Shown: piece by piece, positions 1 to 7,397 of the stretch | Layout: every line of letters begins with the position of its first letter | Numbering within the stretch: the first letter of the stretch is position 1 | Assembly (NCBI RefSeq): GCF_000971295.1 | Contig: NZ_LANJ01000046.1 | Coordinates: 157,065-221,064 of the forward strand | Direction: 5' to 3' | DNA: 64,000 nt | Origin: Devosia epidermidihirudinis | GTDB taxonomy: Bacteria > Pseudomonadota > Alphaproteobacteria > Rhizobiales > Devosiaceae | Notes under the pieces: generated by a model | What the model was told of the DNA's origin: nothing | Seen by the model: the letters and a program-made list of their open reading frames with translations, nothing else | Databases searched by the model: none | Made by a program: the position numbers and the translations under genes

Positions 1-2211
1 CCGAATGACGCAGCTTTCCAGCAGGGCCGTCAGCTCAATACTAGCGCGCTGCGGCAGGTAGCGACCATCCCGCAGGCGCGCATAATCATCGAGCTCATCG
101 ACGAGCGCCGCAATCTCATGGCCAGCCGTTGTGATGTCTTGGGCATAGCTTTCATAGCGCTCGTTCTCCAGCGCCCCGAAAGCCTCCGTGCGGATCAGGT
201 CCGAGAAGCCGATAATGGTGTTGAGTGGTCGGCGTACGCCCCGGCTGATACGTGCCAGCAGTGCTGGATCGGCGTCACTGGGCGCGGCGAGGCGCTGAGG
301 CGCCGTATCGCGATTACGCACGAAGCCGAAATAGCCCGTGACGATTCCAGCCTGGCCCTGCGCGAACAAAATGATTTCAGCTCTGCCGCTGCCAGACCGG
401 GCGGTGAGGCATGGCCGCGCCGTTTCAGCAAAGCGCGCCGGGCGTTCGAGGAACTCTCGCAGCCCCGGCAATTCGGTGTCGGCAACCATGGCAGACAGCG
501 ACATGCCCAGCGCAGCGTCGGGCTTTTGTTCAAGCAACATGGCGCCGCGCGCCGTCATGGCGCTGATCACACCCGCGCGGGTCGCTTCAAAGAAACCATC
601 ACCACGCACATCGGCGAACGACTGCGCAAAGGCGCGCACTGCCCCTTCATGGCCAGTGCGCACTTCGGTCGCGCTGGCGGACAGCATCAGGGCAGGGCGT
701 CCCTGCCAGGAAATTGACTGCAGGCGCGCCGTCACCGGCACAAGCGTGCCGTCGCGCTGCACCAGATGGTTGACCGGTCCGGCTTCCTGTCCGTCAGGGC
801 CAGCCGCCGGAAACACCGAGGCGAGCCCCGCAGCGCGCAGGCTTTCGACCGAGCTGTACCCCACCATTTCGGTGATCGCCCGGTTGGCAAACAGCACCTG
901 CTGATCCCGGAACACCAGAATGCCCAGCGGCAAACGGTTCAGCACCAGCGTTTCGCCGCCCAGATTGATCAGGGAGCCGGACGGCGCTGCCGCTGCGACC
1001 GGCGCAACGGGCTGGCGTGCAGCGCTATTGTCGCCGACGCGATCATTGAGGATGCGCGACAACTCATCAAAATTATACCGCGACACGCGCTCGACGGTTT
1101 CAGTGTCCGGAGCGGCCGCATCCTCAGGCTGTGGTCCGGGCTCGGTGATCGCCTCGACGATTGTTTCTTCAGAAACCTGATCCAGCCGGGTGAGGTCATC
1201 AAGATCCGCTTCAGCGTCGGTCTCTTCAGCTGGTGTGTCTTCGATCTCGCCCGGGTCCATGATGGCAACGCGGGCGTCGGTCGAATCGTTTTCGTCCATT
1301 GTCGCAGCTGTTTCGGGCACTTCGGCGTGCGGCGCTTCTGGTGGCGTGTCGTCGTCCGCGGTCAGCGGGGTATAGAGCGCCTCGTCGGCGGCGAGCTTGT
1401 CGACCAGCCGACTCAGGCGGCTGCTCGTCAAAGGCGTATCGGACGCAGCGGTGTCCTCGGTCCGCTCCGCCGAATCATCCGCCGTCACCAAAGCCAGCGG
1501 CGGCGCAGCGTCCTGTTCGGCTTCTGTCCAGTTCGCCAGGTCATCCTGGTATGCCGGCGTGGACACTTCGGGAGTGTCGGCGGCAGGGGGCACGATGTCC
1601 CCATGATCCACATCGTCATGCCACTCTTCAGGGATCGTCGGTGATTCGTCCGCAACAGTCACATCGGGCGTTACGGCCTCGTCCACGGTTGCGGGCGCTT
1701 TGGCCGCAGCCAGCACCTCGGCAGCGATAGGATCGACGCCCACCACCAGCAGAACCTTTTGTCCATCCTGCCAGGTCAGCGGTGTCGTCGCACAGGTGCT
1801 CGAAGCGGGTTTGTCGCCGGCCAGGAACTGGATTCGCGCCAGGCTTGTGCGGCCAAGCGAGCCCAGCCGGATATTGCGCGCGATCTGTCCCTTGATCGGA
1901 ACAGCCAGCGGCGCTGGTTTCAGCCCGTGCTTTTTGAGTTTCGCCAGAAACAATCCAGCCGCTGCGTTTTGCCACAGCAGCAGCGAGCCATCCTGCGACC
2001 AGAGCCAGGCCGGGCGCGAGTCATCGGCGTGCTGTAACACGCGACGAGCGCTGGGCGATGTGATCCAGTCGGCATCCATATACGACAGTGTTCCTGCGAT
2101 TCCGGCGGCAATGTGTGCCAAGACGGCACAAATGCGTGGGATCCTTAAGCTTTCTTCAATATAGGGCGTGGCGAGGACGGTCCATAGCGCAGCGCCTTTC
2201 TGCCAAGGCAT
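1..2211 (-). CDS. PAS-domain histidine-kinase-like protein (3' end outside window), DHp His replaced by Arg
   Basis: This reading frame stays open from an ATG at 2211 (AGGA-type RBS just upstream on the minus strand) to the window edge, giving 737 residues without the C-terminus. Residues 1-160 hold a first sensor-like segment (PAWLWSQDGSLLLWQNAAAG). Residues about 160-400 are an acidic, Ala/Asp/Glu-rich linker, and about 405-510 form a PAS fold (VLFANRAITEMVGY). The DHp helix starts near residue 650. Its H-box reads SRGVRRPLNTIIGFSDL, where SHELRTPLN is usual, so the phospho-acceptor position (residue 657) is Arg. The following FGALENERYESYAQDI segment is typical of the PleC/PdhS/DivL group. 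By homology it belongs to alphaproteobacterial cell-cycle kinases; the Arg suggests a DivL-like non-phosphorylating role (inference). An ATG at 2079 is an alternative start. The ATPase domain lies beyond the window. Confidence 0.85.
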   Translation of the reverse strand, partial: MPWQKGAALWTVLATPYIEESLRIPRICAVLAHIAAGIAGTLSYMDADWITSPSARRVLQHADDSRPAWLWSQDGSLLLWQNAAAGLFLAKLKKHGLKPAPLAVPIKGQIARNIRLGSLGRTSLARIQFLAGDKPASSTCATTPLTWQDGQKVLLVVGVDPIAAEVLAAAKAPATVDEAVTPDVTVADESPTIPEEWHDDVDHGDIVPPAADTPEVSTPAYQDDLANWTEAEQDAAPPLALVTADDSAERTEDTAASDTPLTSSRLSRLVDKLAADEALYTPLTADDDTPPEAPHAEVPETAATMDENDSTDARVAIMDPGEIEDTPAEETDAEADLDDLTRLDQVSEETIVEAITEPGPQPEDAAAPDTETVERVSRYNFDELSRILNDRVGDNSAARQPVAPVAAAAPSGSLINLGGETLVLNRLPLGILVFRDQQVLFANRAITEMVGYSSVESLRAAGLASVFPAAGPDGQEAGPVNHLVQRDGTLVPVTARLQSISWQGRPALMLSASATEVRTGHEGAVRAFAQSFADVRGDGFFEATRAGVISAMTARGAMLLEQKPDAALGMSLSAMVADTELPGLREFLERPARFAETARPCLTARSGSGRAEIILFAQGQAGIVTGYFGFVRNRDTAPQRLAAPSDADPALLARISRGVRRPLNTIIGFSDLIRTEAFGALENERYESYAQDITTAGHEIAALVDELDDYARLRDGRYLPQRASIELTALLESCVIR

Positions 2212-2310
2212 TCCGTCCTGATGGTTAAGTCCCAAAGCGTTAAGAAAGGCCGTGATTGGACCCGTTATCCGCTGGAAAGGAATTTCCGGGGAAGGTGGGC
2301 AAATGGGTGC

Positions 2311-2339
2311 TTGTCATCCAGAAATTCTCGACCTATGTT
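2311..2339 (+). promoter_or_regulatory. Candidate sigma-70-type promoter for tRNA-His
   Basis: TTGTCA at 2311-2316 and TATGTT at 2334-2339 are separated by 17 bases. Transcription would start around 2346, about 40 bases before the tRNA. Both hexamers are near consensus; no experimental support. Confidence 0.5.
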
Positions 2340-2387
2340 CCGCCCGCTTTCGGGACGTAGCGCACCGCCGTCCCAGCAATGGTATTT

Positions 2388-2464
2388 GCCGCCTTAGCTC
2401 AGTTGGTTAGAGCGCTAGATTGTGGATCTAGAGGTCCTCGGTTCGATCCCGAGAGGTGGTACCA
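2388..2464 (+). tRNA. tRNA-His (anticodon GTG), CCA encoded
   Basis: A complete cloverleaf is visible. The acceptor is 2388-2394 with 2454-2460 (7 bp including two G-U pairs), the D-arm is GCTC/GAGC, the anticodon stem CTAGA/TCTAG holds loop TTGTGGA, and the T-arm is CTCGG-TTCGATC-CCGAG. The anticodon GTG reads His codons. The discriminator is A (2461), followed by CCA (2462-2464). The base at position -1 is T, so the nearly universal encoded G-1:C73 pair of tRNA-His is absent. This is a known feature of one alphaproteobacterial clade. Confidence 0.97.
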
Positions 2465-2581
2465 TTCCTTCCCTTGCAAGTTTTGAGTTTTTGCTGCGCT
2501 GTGTCGCCAGGCGCGACTGTGCTTGCCGAACCCATGCGCAATCGTCGACACTTCGATCAAACGCCATTTGACTGAGTTGCC

Positions 2582-2773
2582 ATGCCAATCGATTTTCGCA
2601 AACACGACGCCACAGCAAAGCACCTCCCTGACGCTGATCGACAGAAATACACGCTGAAAAAAGCTGAGCTCATCAAAGCCAAGGTGGCGCAGGACGCTGC
2701 CGATGAGCAGCTCAGCGCCTTCTTCTGGCAGTGCTTCGAGGATGACGACGAGGACGAAGGCGACGAGCCGTAA
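2582..2773 (+). CDS. Small hypothetical protein, acidic C-terminus
   Basis: A 63-residue ORF beginning MPIDFRKHDATAKHL and ending in a run of Asp/Glu (EDDDEDEGDEP). A Lys-rich central helix (YTLKKAELIKAKVAQDAADEQ) precedes the acidic tail, so the protein has a basic middle and an acidic end. No signal peptide, membrane segment or known motif is visible. It lies 117 bases after tRNA-His and 11 bases before the next ORF, which has the better RBS, so the two may be cotranscribed. No strong RBS precedes it. I do not recognise the family and treat coding status as probable rather than certain. Confidence 0.5.
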   Translation: MPIDFRKHDATAKHLPDADRQKYTLKKAELIKAKVAQDAADEQLSAFFWQCFEDDDEDEGDEP

Positions 2774-2784
2774 AGGGGGCGCCG

Positions 2785-3138
2785 ATGACAGTGCCAAGCC
2801 TTCGCAGAAAGGTCCTGTTCTCAGCGCCCACCGCCGCCGTCGTGGTGCCCCTGTTTATGTGCACAGCCCTGAACGCTCTGCTGCGCCCCTGGCTCGCAGA
2901 AAGACTCGGCGGCACACTGGTGCTCTTCGGTAACGCCGTGCGAGGACCTGATCGCTGGTGGTCGTTCGATGCGGCCACACGGGCCGATCACCCGGTGCTC
3001 ACCGGCTTCCTTAGCACTTCAGATGGTGCGCTCGCCATGATGACCTTCGCGCTGATCGCGTTGCTGCTGATCGGTGGATGGGCTTTCGCACGCATCCACC
3101 GCCGCTTGGCAAAGCCCAGATCCCGCCCCGACTACTGA
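2785..3138 (+). CDS. Small hypothetical membrane protein
   Basis: 117 residues preceded by AAGGGGG seven bases before the ATG. Two hydrophobic segments are visible: residues about 11-32 (APTAAVVVPLFMCTALNALL) and about 84-103 (MMTFALIALLLIGGWAFA). The latter is followed by a basic tail (RIHRRLAKPRSRPDY), which suggests that both ends are cytoplasmic. The 3' end overlaps the end of the convergent TadG-like gene by 7 bases. Function is not recognisable. Confidence 0.6.
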   Translation: MTVPSLRRKVLFSAPTAAVVVPLFMCTALNALLRPWLAERLGGTLVLFGNAVRGPDRWWSFDAATRADHPVLTGFLSTSDGALAMMTFALIALLLIGGWAFARIHRRLAKPRSRPDY

Positions 3139-5111
3139 GTCACGCGCAGGAAGGACAGCTTGCGACCGATATCGGCAAACACATCCGCGAGGCCGGCGCT
3201 GGTCGTCGCCTCGTAGGCGTGCGAAGCGTCCGTCGCACAGTTGGCCATGATCTGCTTGGCTGCAGTCAGGTTGGCCACGTCCAGCCCCACGGTATAGACG
3301 CGAATACCCACCCGCTTCATTTCCGTACAAAGCTTTTCGGCCTGGGTGAACGCACTGCCATTGGGCGCATTGCAGGTAATCTTATTGGCAGCGTCGCCAC
3401 TACCCGTTGTGGAGGATCGGCTGAGTACGCCGCTGCAAAACGCGGTGTTGAAATCACCATCCGTCATCAGCACGACCGCGCGCAGGACATTGGGCGTGTC
3501 CTTGGGTGCAGGCTGGCTTGCGGCGGGCCAAGGCCCATTGAAGTTTGGCGAGACCATATACCAGGCCCAGCCGACACCCAGGTGACCAGCCGTCGAGCCC
3601 ACTGCCGAGAGGTTGTTGGCCAGGTTGTGGAGCGTGTCCTTGTTGGTCGTCAGTGGAATGACCTTGGTGGTCAGGCACGGATTCGCGCGTGCGTCATACA
3701 TGCGCCCGAGCCACGTTTCCTGGGGAGGGGCATCGGTATAGGCATTGGTCGTGCGCTCCGACACGCAGGTGCTTATCGAGTGCCGGCGATCAGTGTTTTT
3801 GCCGGTGTTGCCAGACGCCCCCGTATTGGCGTTCTGAAAGAGAAACTCGGAGCATCCCGAGGTGACACAGGAGACGCTGCCGCCTGAAGTGTAGCTCCCA
3901 TAGTTGTTCAGGCCGTTGGTTCGGGGCGTGTTGACAACGGAAAACGTATTGAGCGTCACATTGGCTATTCGGGACACCAGGAAGGTCGCGCTCGCGGCAG
4001 CGGTGCCGCTATCGTCGCCGTTTGGATTGTTGTTAAACCACTTCGTGCTGGCAACTTTTGCGTCGTAATTCTGCATCCCGCCGGTGCCGGTGATGTAGAC
4101 ATTTTCGCCATCGGTCAGCCCGTGCCTGTTTGAAGTCACGACGAGGTCGCACGTCGATACCAGGCACTTTTGCACGGTGCCACCAGATCCTGCCTTCAGT
4201 TTCGATCCGTTGAACGCCTTACCGTCAGGCGTCTGCAACGTGAATTTTCTCGGGGATGTAACGGCCCTGACCACAAGTATCGTGTTGCTAAGTCCCGTCA
4301 TGGTCGAGACGTTGGAGACGTAGATCGTGTCACCCGCCTTGAGGCTATGGTCGGTGCTTGTGGTTACCTCCACAGGGTCTGTCGCTGACGTGGTGGTGAT
4401 GGTTTTCGCACTGTCTGCCGACCATGCGACGCTGGTAATACCCGTGGGTTGCCTGATGCCGCCGCGGATCGCGCCGGCATAGGTCCCGAGGTTCACACTC
4501 GCTGAATAGGGAACGATGGCCATCTTGGAATAGGTTGGCGTCTGCTCGTCCTGCACCACGATGTCGATGAGAGTGTTCAAGGCGTCTTTCAGCGCATCAA
4601 GCTTGGTGCGTTTGCCGGTGCCGCCTGCGCCTGCCGAGATGAGTTCGGACATGGATCCGGTCACGTCGATTGCCACAGCCACTTCAACGTTCAGCGAACC
4701 GCGCGTCGTTTCTGACTTGACGCGGGCGCCAAGCGTTTGGACACCGACCAACGAAACGAAGATCGTTGGCATCTCGATCTCGGCGTCAATGAACAGCGAT
4801 CCAAGAACCTTGTCGATCTTGACGTCTGTAATGTCGGCTGTGACCCGTGTGTCACCGATACGATCGACGATCAAAGCCAGGGCGCGCTTTTGTATGTCGT
4901 CCTTGCTCGCCTTCATGATTTCCGGCTGCAGCGCCAGGGCGGCCGCGTCGAGCGCAATTTGAGCGCGGCTTCGCGTTTGCTCGAGCGACACATAGTCGAC
5001 CACAGCCCCACCGAGCGCGATGATGACGACAGCCATGATGCCAAACATCACGGCAAATGCACCTCTTTCATCCCGACGAAATCGGGAGATCAACTGGAGG
5101 ATTGAAGTCAT
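3132..5111 (-). CDS. TadE/TadG-family pilus protein with VWA domain and inserted beta repeats
   Basis: 659 residues. The N-terminus has the TadG signature: a short basic stretch and Glu (RFRRDERGAFAVMFGIMAVV) running into one membrane anchor (about residues 20-42), then a Tad-like helical region. A von Willebrand factor A domain starts near residue 140. Its MIDAS-like motif is DVTGSMS, and the second loop is LMTDGDFNT near the C-terminus. Between these lie about 200 inserted residues with two related beta-type repeats containing HSLKAGDTIYVS and HGLTDGENVYIT, similar to repeats annotated as FCCH-like. TadG proteins are membrane-anchored, surface-exposed partners of Flp/Tad pili. No other tad genes are in the window. 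The start is uncertain: ATG 5141 and GTG 5153 are alternatives. Confidence 0.85.
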   Translation of the reverse strand: MTSILQLISRFRRDERGAFAVMFGIMAVVIIALGGAVVDYVSLEQTRSRAQIALDAAALALQPEIMKASKDDIQKRALALIVDRIGDTRVTADITDVKIDKVLGSLFIDAEIEMPTIFVSLVGVQTLGARVKSETTRGSLNVEVAVAIDVTGSMSELISAGAGGTGKRTKLDALKDALNTLIDIVVQDEQTPTYSKMAIVPYSASVNLGTYAGAIRGGIRQPTGITSVAWSADSAKTITTTSATDPVEVTTSTDHSLKAGDTIYVSNVSTMTGLSNTILVVRAVTSPRKFTLQTPDGKAFNGSKLKAGSGGTVQKCLVSTCDLVVTSNRHGLTDGENVYITGTGGMQNYDAKVASTKWFNNNPNGDDSGTAAASATFLVSRIANVTLNTFSVVNTPRTNGLNNYGSYTSGGSVSCVTSGCSEFLFQNANTGASGNTGKNTDRRHSISTCVSERTTNAYTDAPPQETWLGRMYDARANPCLTTKVIPLTTNKDTLHNLANNLSAVGSTAGHLGVGWAWYMVSPNFNGPWPAASQPAPKDTPNVLRAVVLMTDGDFNTAFCSGVLSRSSTTGSGDAANKITCNAPNGSAFTQAEKLCTEMKRVGIRVYTVGLDVANLTAAKQIMANCATDASHAYEATTSAGLADVFADIGRKLSFLRVTQ

Positions 5112-5175
5112 CACGCAGCACCCATAAGTCTTTCGCTCCATTTCGGAGCGCACTAAGTCTTGCTCAAAAACCTTA

Positions 5176-5787
5176 TTAAAGGACGACTACCTTCGTATAA
5201 AGTTTGACACGTTCATAAAGGTCGACGACATCCGCATTGGTCATGCGAATGCAGCCGGACGACACGTTCTGTCCGATACTCCAGGGCTCGGTCGTGCCGT
5301 GAATGCGGTATAGCGTCGAGCCGATATAGAGGGCGCGGGCCCCCAGTGGATTGTTCGGGCCGCCTTCCATAAAGCGGGGCAGTTCGGGACGACGCCGAAG
5401 CATTTCGGGCGGAGGCGTCCAGCCTGGCCATTCCGCCTTGCGGGTCACCTGATGGGTGCCGCTCCACTCGAAGCCCGATTTTGCGACGCCGATGCCGTAG
5501 CGCAGGGCGCGACCATCCCCCAGTACGAAAAACAGAAAATGCGCGCGCGTATCGATAACGATCGTGCCGCTGCGCTCGTTGGTGGGATATTGCACCACTT
5601 GTCGCAGGAACATTGGATGCACCTGGCTATTGCCCTGCAGCATCAGTGCGTGTTTGGGCTTGCCGGTGGTCATGGTTATGCCGGGTGGAGGCGCAAAGCG
5701 CCAAGCCTGCGCCAGCGCCGGCGTCATCATTGGCAGCGATACCAGCAAGGCCAGCCCGGCCCGCACCATCATCCTGATGATCTTCAT
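5176..5787 (-). CDS. L,D-transpeptidase (YkuD domain), secreted
   Basis: 203 residues from ATG 5787, which has GGATGAG upstream; an earlier start at 5871 would add 28 residues and hide the signal peptide. Residues 1-27 form a signal peptide (KIIRMMVRAGLALLVSLPMM, then ALAQA). The YkuD domain covers about residues 75-203, with IVIDTRAHFLFFVLGDGRALRYGIGV-type strands and the active-site motif HGTTEP...SSGCIRM. The catalytic Cys, the upstream His and the Arg are all present. These enzymes form 3-3 peptidoglycan cross-links or attach proteins to peptidoglycan in the periplasm. The substrate cannot be told from sequence. A CtrA half-site (TTAACCAT, 5870-5877) lies 83 bases upstream. Confidence 0.93.
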   Translation of the reverse strand: MKIIRMMVRAGLALLVSLPMMTPALAQAWRFAPPPGITMTTGKPKHALMLQGNSQVHPMFLRQVVQYPTNERSGTIVIDTRAHFLFFVLGDGRALRYGIGVAKSGFEWSGTHQVTRKAEWPGWTPPPEMLRRRPELPRFMEGGPNNPLGARALYIGSTLYRIHGTTEPWSIGQNVSSGCIRMTNADVVDLYERVKLYTKVVVL

Positions 5788-6013
5788 CGTCTCATCCGCA
5801 CTTGCTCCGGCCCTGTGCCGGTTCAGCGCGGCAATCTCGCGCAAATTGTCCAATTTGCGGTGAAGCGGCATGGTTAAGTCATTGGCGATGCGGTTGGTTA
5901 GCCAAGCAATAACGAATGCCGTCGGTGCCGCCGGTCAAAATCGGGTCGCGGGCAATTCCAATCTGCGCCAAGTCGGCCTAATCAGGCCCTGTCGGAAACG
6001 GGAACGAGTCAGC

Positions 6014-6637
6014 ATGTCGAACGAGCCAAATGTAGATGGTCTGCCACGCTGCCCTTGGCCCGGCGAGGATGCGCTCTACCGCCATTATCACGACTACGAA
6101 TGGGGCCGTCCCGTCACCGACGATGTCCGTCTGTTCGAAAAGATTTGTCTGGAAGGGTTCCAGTCCGGCCTGTCCTGGATCACCATCCTGCGCAAGCGCG
6201 AGCGCTTTCGCGAGGTTTTCCATGGCTTCGATATCGCCAAAGTCGCGGCCATGACCGAGGCCGATGTGGAGGTGCTGCTGCAAGACGCGGGCATCATCCG
6301 CCATCGCGGCAAGATCAACGCGACCATCAACAATGCTAAGCGCGCCCTGCTGCTGCAGAAGGAGTTCGGCTCGCTCGCCGCTTATTTCTGGCGCTTCGAG
6401 CCGAAGCCCGGACATCGTGAAGAGGACTATTCCTGGGCTGCCCTCAGCGCTGTCGGACAGACCGATGCCTCGCGCGCTCTCAGCAAGGATCTGCGCAAGC
6501 GTGGGTTCAACTTTGTCGGTCCCACCACGTGCTACGCCTTCATGCAGGCCATGGGCATGGTCAATGACCACACGGAAGACTGCTTCTGCCGCGTTGAGGT
6601 GGAAGCGCAGCGCGCCGCACTCGTTCGCCCTAAATAG
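6014..6637 (+). CDS. tag: DNA-3-methyladenine glycosylase I
   Basis: 207 residues, starting at MSNEPN (GGAACGAG upstream). The longer open frame from 5870 lacks family similarity. Tag excises 3-methyladenine from alkylated DNA to begin base excision repair. Characteristic blocks are CPWPGEDALYRHYHDYEWG near the N-terminus (zinc Cys and His, catalytic-pocket Glu), FQSGLSWITILRKRERFR (helix-hairpin region), GIIRHRGKINATINNA, and the C-terminal HTEDCFC that completes the zinc site. Length and all key residues match the family. It stands alone, head-to-head with the L,D-transpeptidase gene. Confidence 0.97.
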   Translation: MSNEPNVDGLPRCPWPGEDALYRHYHDYEWGRPVTDDVRLFEKICLEGFQSGLSWITILRKRERFREVFHGFDIAKVAAMTEADVEVLLQDAGIIRHRGKINATINNAKRALLLQKEFGSLAAYFWRFEPKPGHREEDYSWAALSAVGQTDASRALSKDLRKRGFNFVGPTTCYAFMQAMGMVNDHTEDCFCRVEVEAQRAALVRPK

Positions 6638-6775
6638 CCTACCTGGCCAACCTGTTGCCCATTCGCAACGATTTCGCGGCGCTGCGGCATGCCGCCACAT
6701 ATGCGCTTGCGCATCACGCGGCCGTGAGTTAGCGGATATGCGTCCATAAACGCCGTACCCGAGGGAGGCTTATAC

Positions 6776-6835
6776 ATGACTGCCATGTTCACACTCCATC
6801 AGGGTCCCAAAGCAGCGCATTTCAGCCGAGGTTGA
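6776..6835 (+). CDS. Possible 19-residue leader peptide ORF
   Basis: A short ORF (MTAMFTLHQGPKAAHFSRG) preceded by GAGGGAGG at 6761-6768, one of the strongest Shine-Dalgarno sequences in the window. It lies in the 360-base stretch between tag and the next ORF and is followed at 6856-6870 by a hairpin. The rest of that stretch (6638-6775 and 6871-6997) shows no other convincing feature. It may be a translated leader for the downstream ORF, or chance. Confidence 0.3.
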   Translation: MTAMFTLHQGPKAAHFSRG

Positions 6836-6855
6836 TCCCTCGTTCTCAATCGCTC

Positions 6856-6870
6856 CGGTCCCTAGGACCG
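6856..6870 (+). other. Small hairpin after the leader ORF
   Basis: CGGTCC and GGACCG flank a three-base loop, forming a perfect 6-bp stem 20 bases after the leader stop codon. No T-run follows, so it is not a classical terminator. Confidence 0.3.
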
Positions 6871-6997
6871 CGGACATTTCCATAATCACCAGACACTGAT
6901 GCGCCGAATTCGGGTCGCTTAGCGCCCCTGACTCCGGTCCATCCGTCTTCACATCTCACCAGAGGCCGGATCGCGTTTTTGCGCGCCCGGAAACATC

Positions 6998-7258
6998 ATG
7001 ACTCACAATGCACTCTCCGAGCGCAGTATTGTGCTGCGCCTTGAATTCTCCATCGCCGATGCCGTTCATCAGCGCGGTCTGCTCGCCGTCCTCGGCGCAG
7101 CGATTTCGGCTTGGTGGAACCGCCCACGGCTGCCGCCCGAATTGCCGGCCCATCTGCGGACTGACGTTGGCCTATTGCCAGATTCAGACTCCCCGCAATG
7201 GTTCGACCTTCCGGCGCATCCAATTCTCCCACCGCCCTTGCGGAGACCGGGAATGTAA
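6998..7258 (+). CDS. Small protein, weakly DUF1127-like
   Basis: 86 residues. The central part ([21 protein letters not shown] and [14 protein letters not shown]) resembles the DUF1127 pattern of a short helix followed by L..HL..DIGL. The match is weak and the Arg-rich stretch typical of that family is reduced. The N-terminal part is helical and the tail is Pro-rich. DUF1127 proteins are small, often RNA-linked or stress-linked factors. A stable UUCG-capped hairpin follows immediately. CCGGAAAC before the ATG is a poor RBS. The call is tentative. Confidence 0.4.
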   Translation: MTHNALSERSIVLRLEFSIADAVHQRGLLAVLGAAISAWWNRPRLPPELPAHLRTDVGLLPDSDSPQWFDLPAHPILPPPLRRPGM

Positions 7259-7263
7259 GAGCA

Positions 7264-7291
7264 GGGGAGATCGGGTTCGCCCGGTCTCCCC
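7264..7291 (+). terminator. UUCG-capped GC-rich hairpin
   Basis: GGGGAGATCGGG (7264-7275) pairs with CCCGGTCTCCCC (7280-7291) around a TTCG tetraloop, a 12-bp stem with one G-U pair. It starts five bases after the stop codon of the preceding ORF. No T-run follows, so it may be a weak terminator or an RNA 3'-end stabiliser. Confidence 0.5.
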
Positions 7292-7397
7292 ACCCAGCCG
7301 ACTTAACTTAGGGTTGCACATGGCGTTTCGCCCTGTGCCCCTGTTGTCTCAATCTCCCCGATCCGCTAGGAACGGCGCGACTTCTAAGGACTGCCAG

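Noticed and set aside
6770..7153. Two minus-strand ORFs of 60-65 codons
   Set aside because: No RBS, no family similarity, and they oppose the leader ORF and the DUF1127-like ORF.
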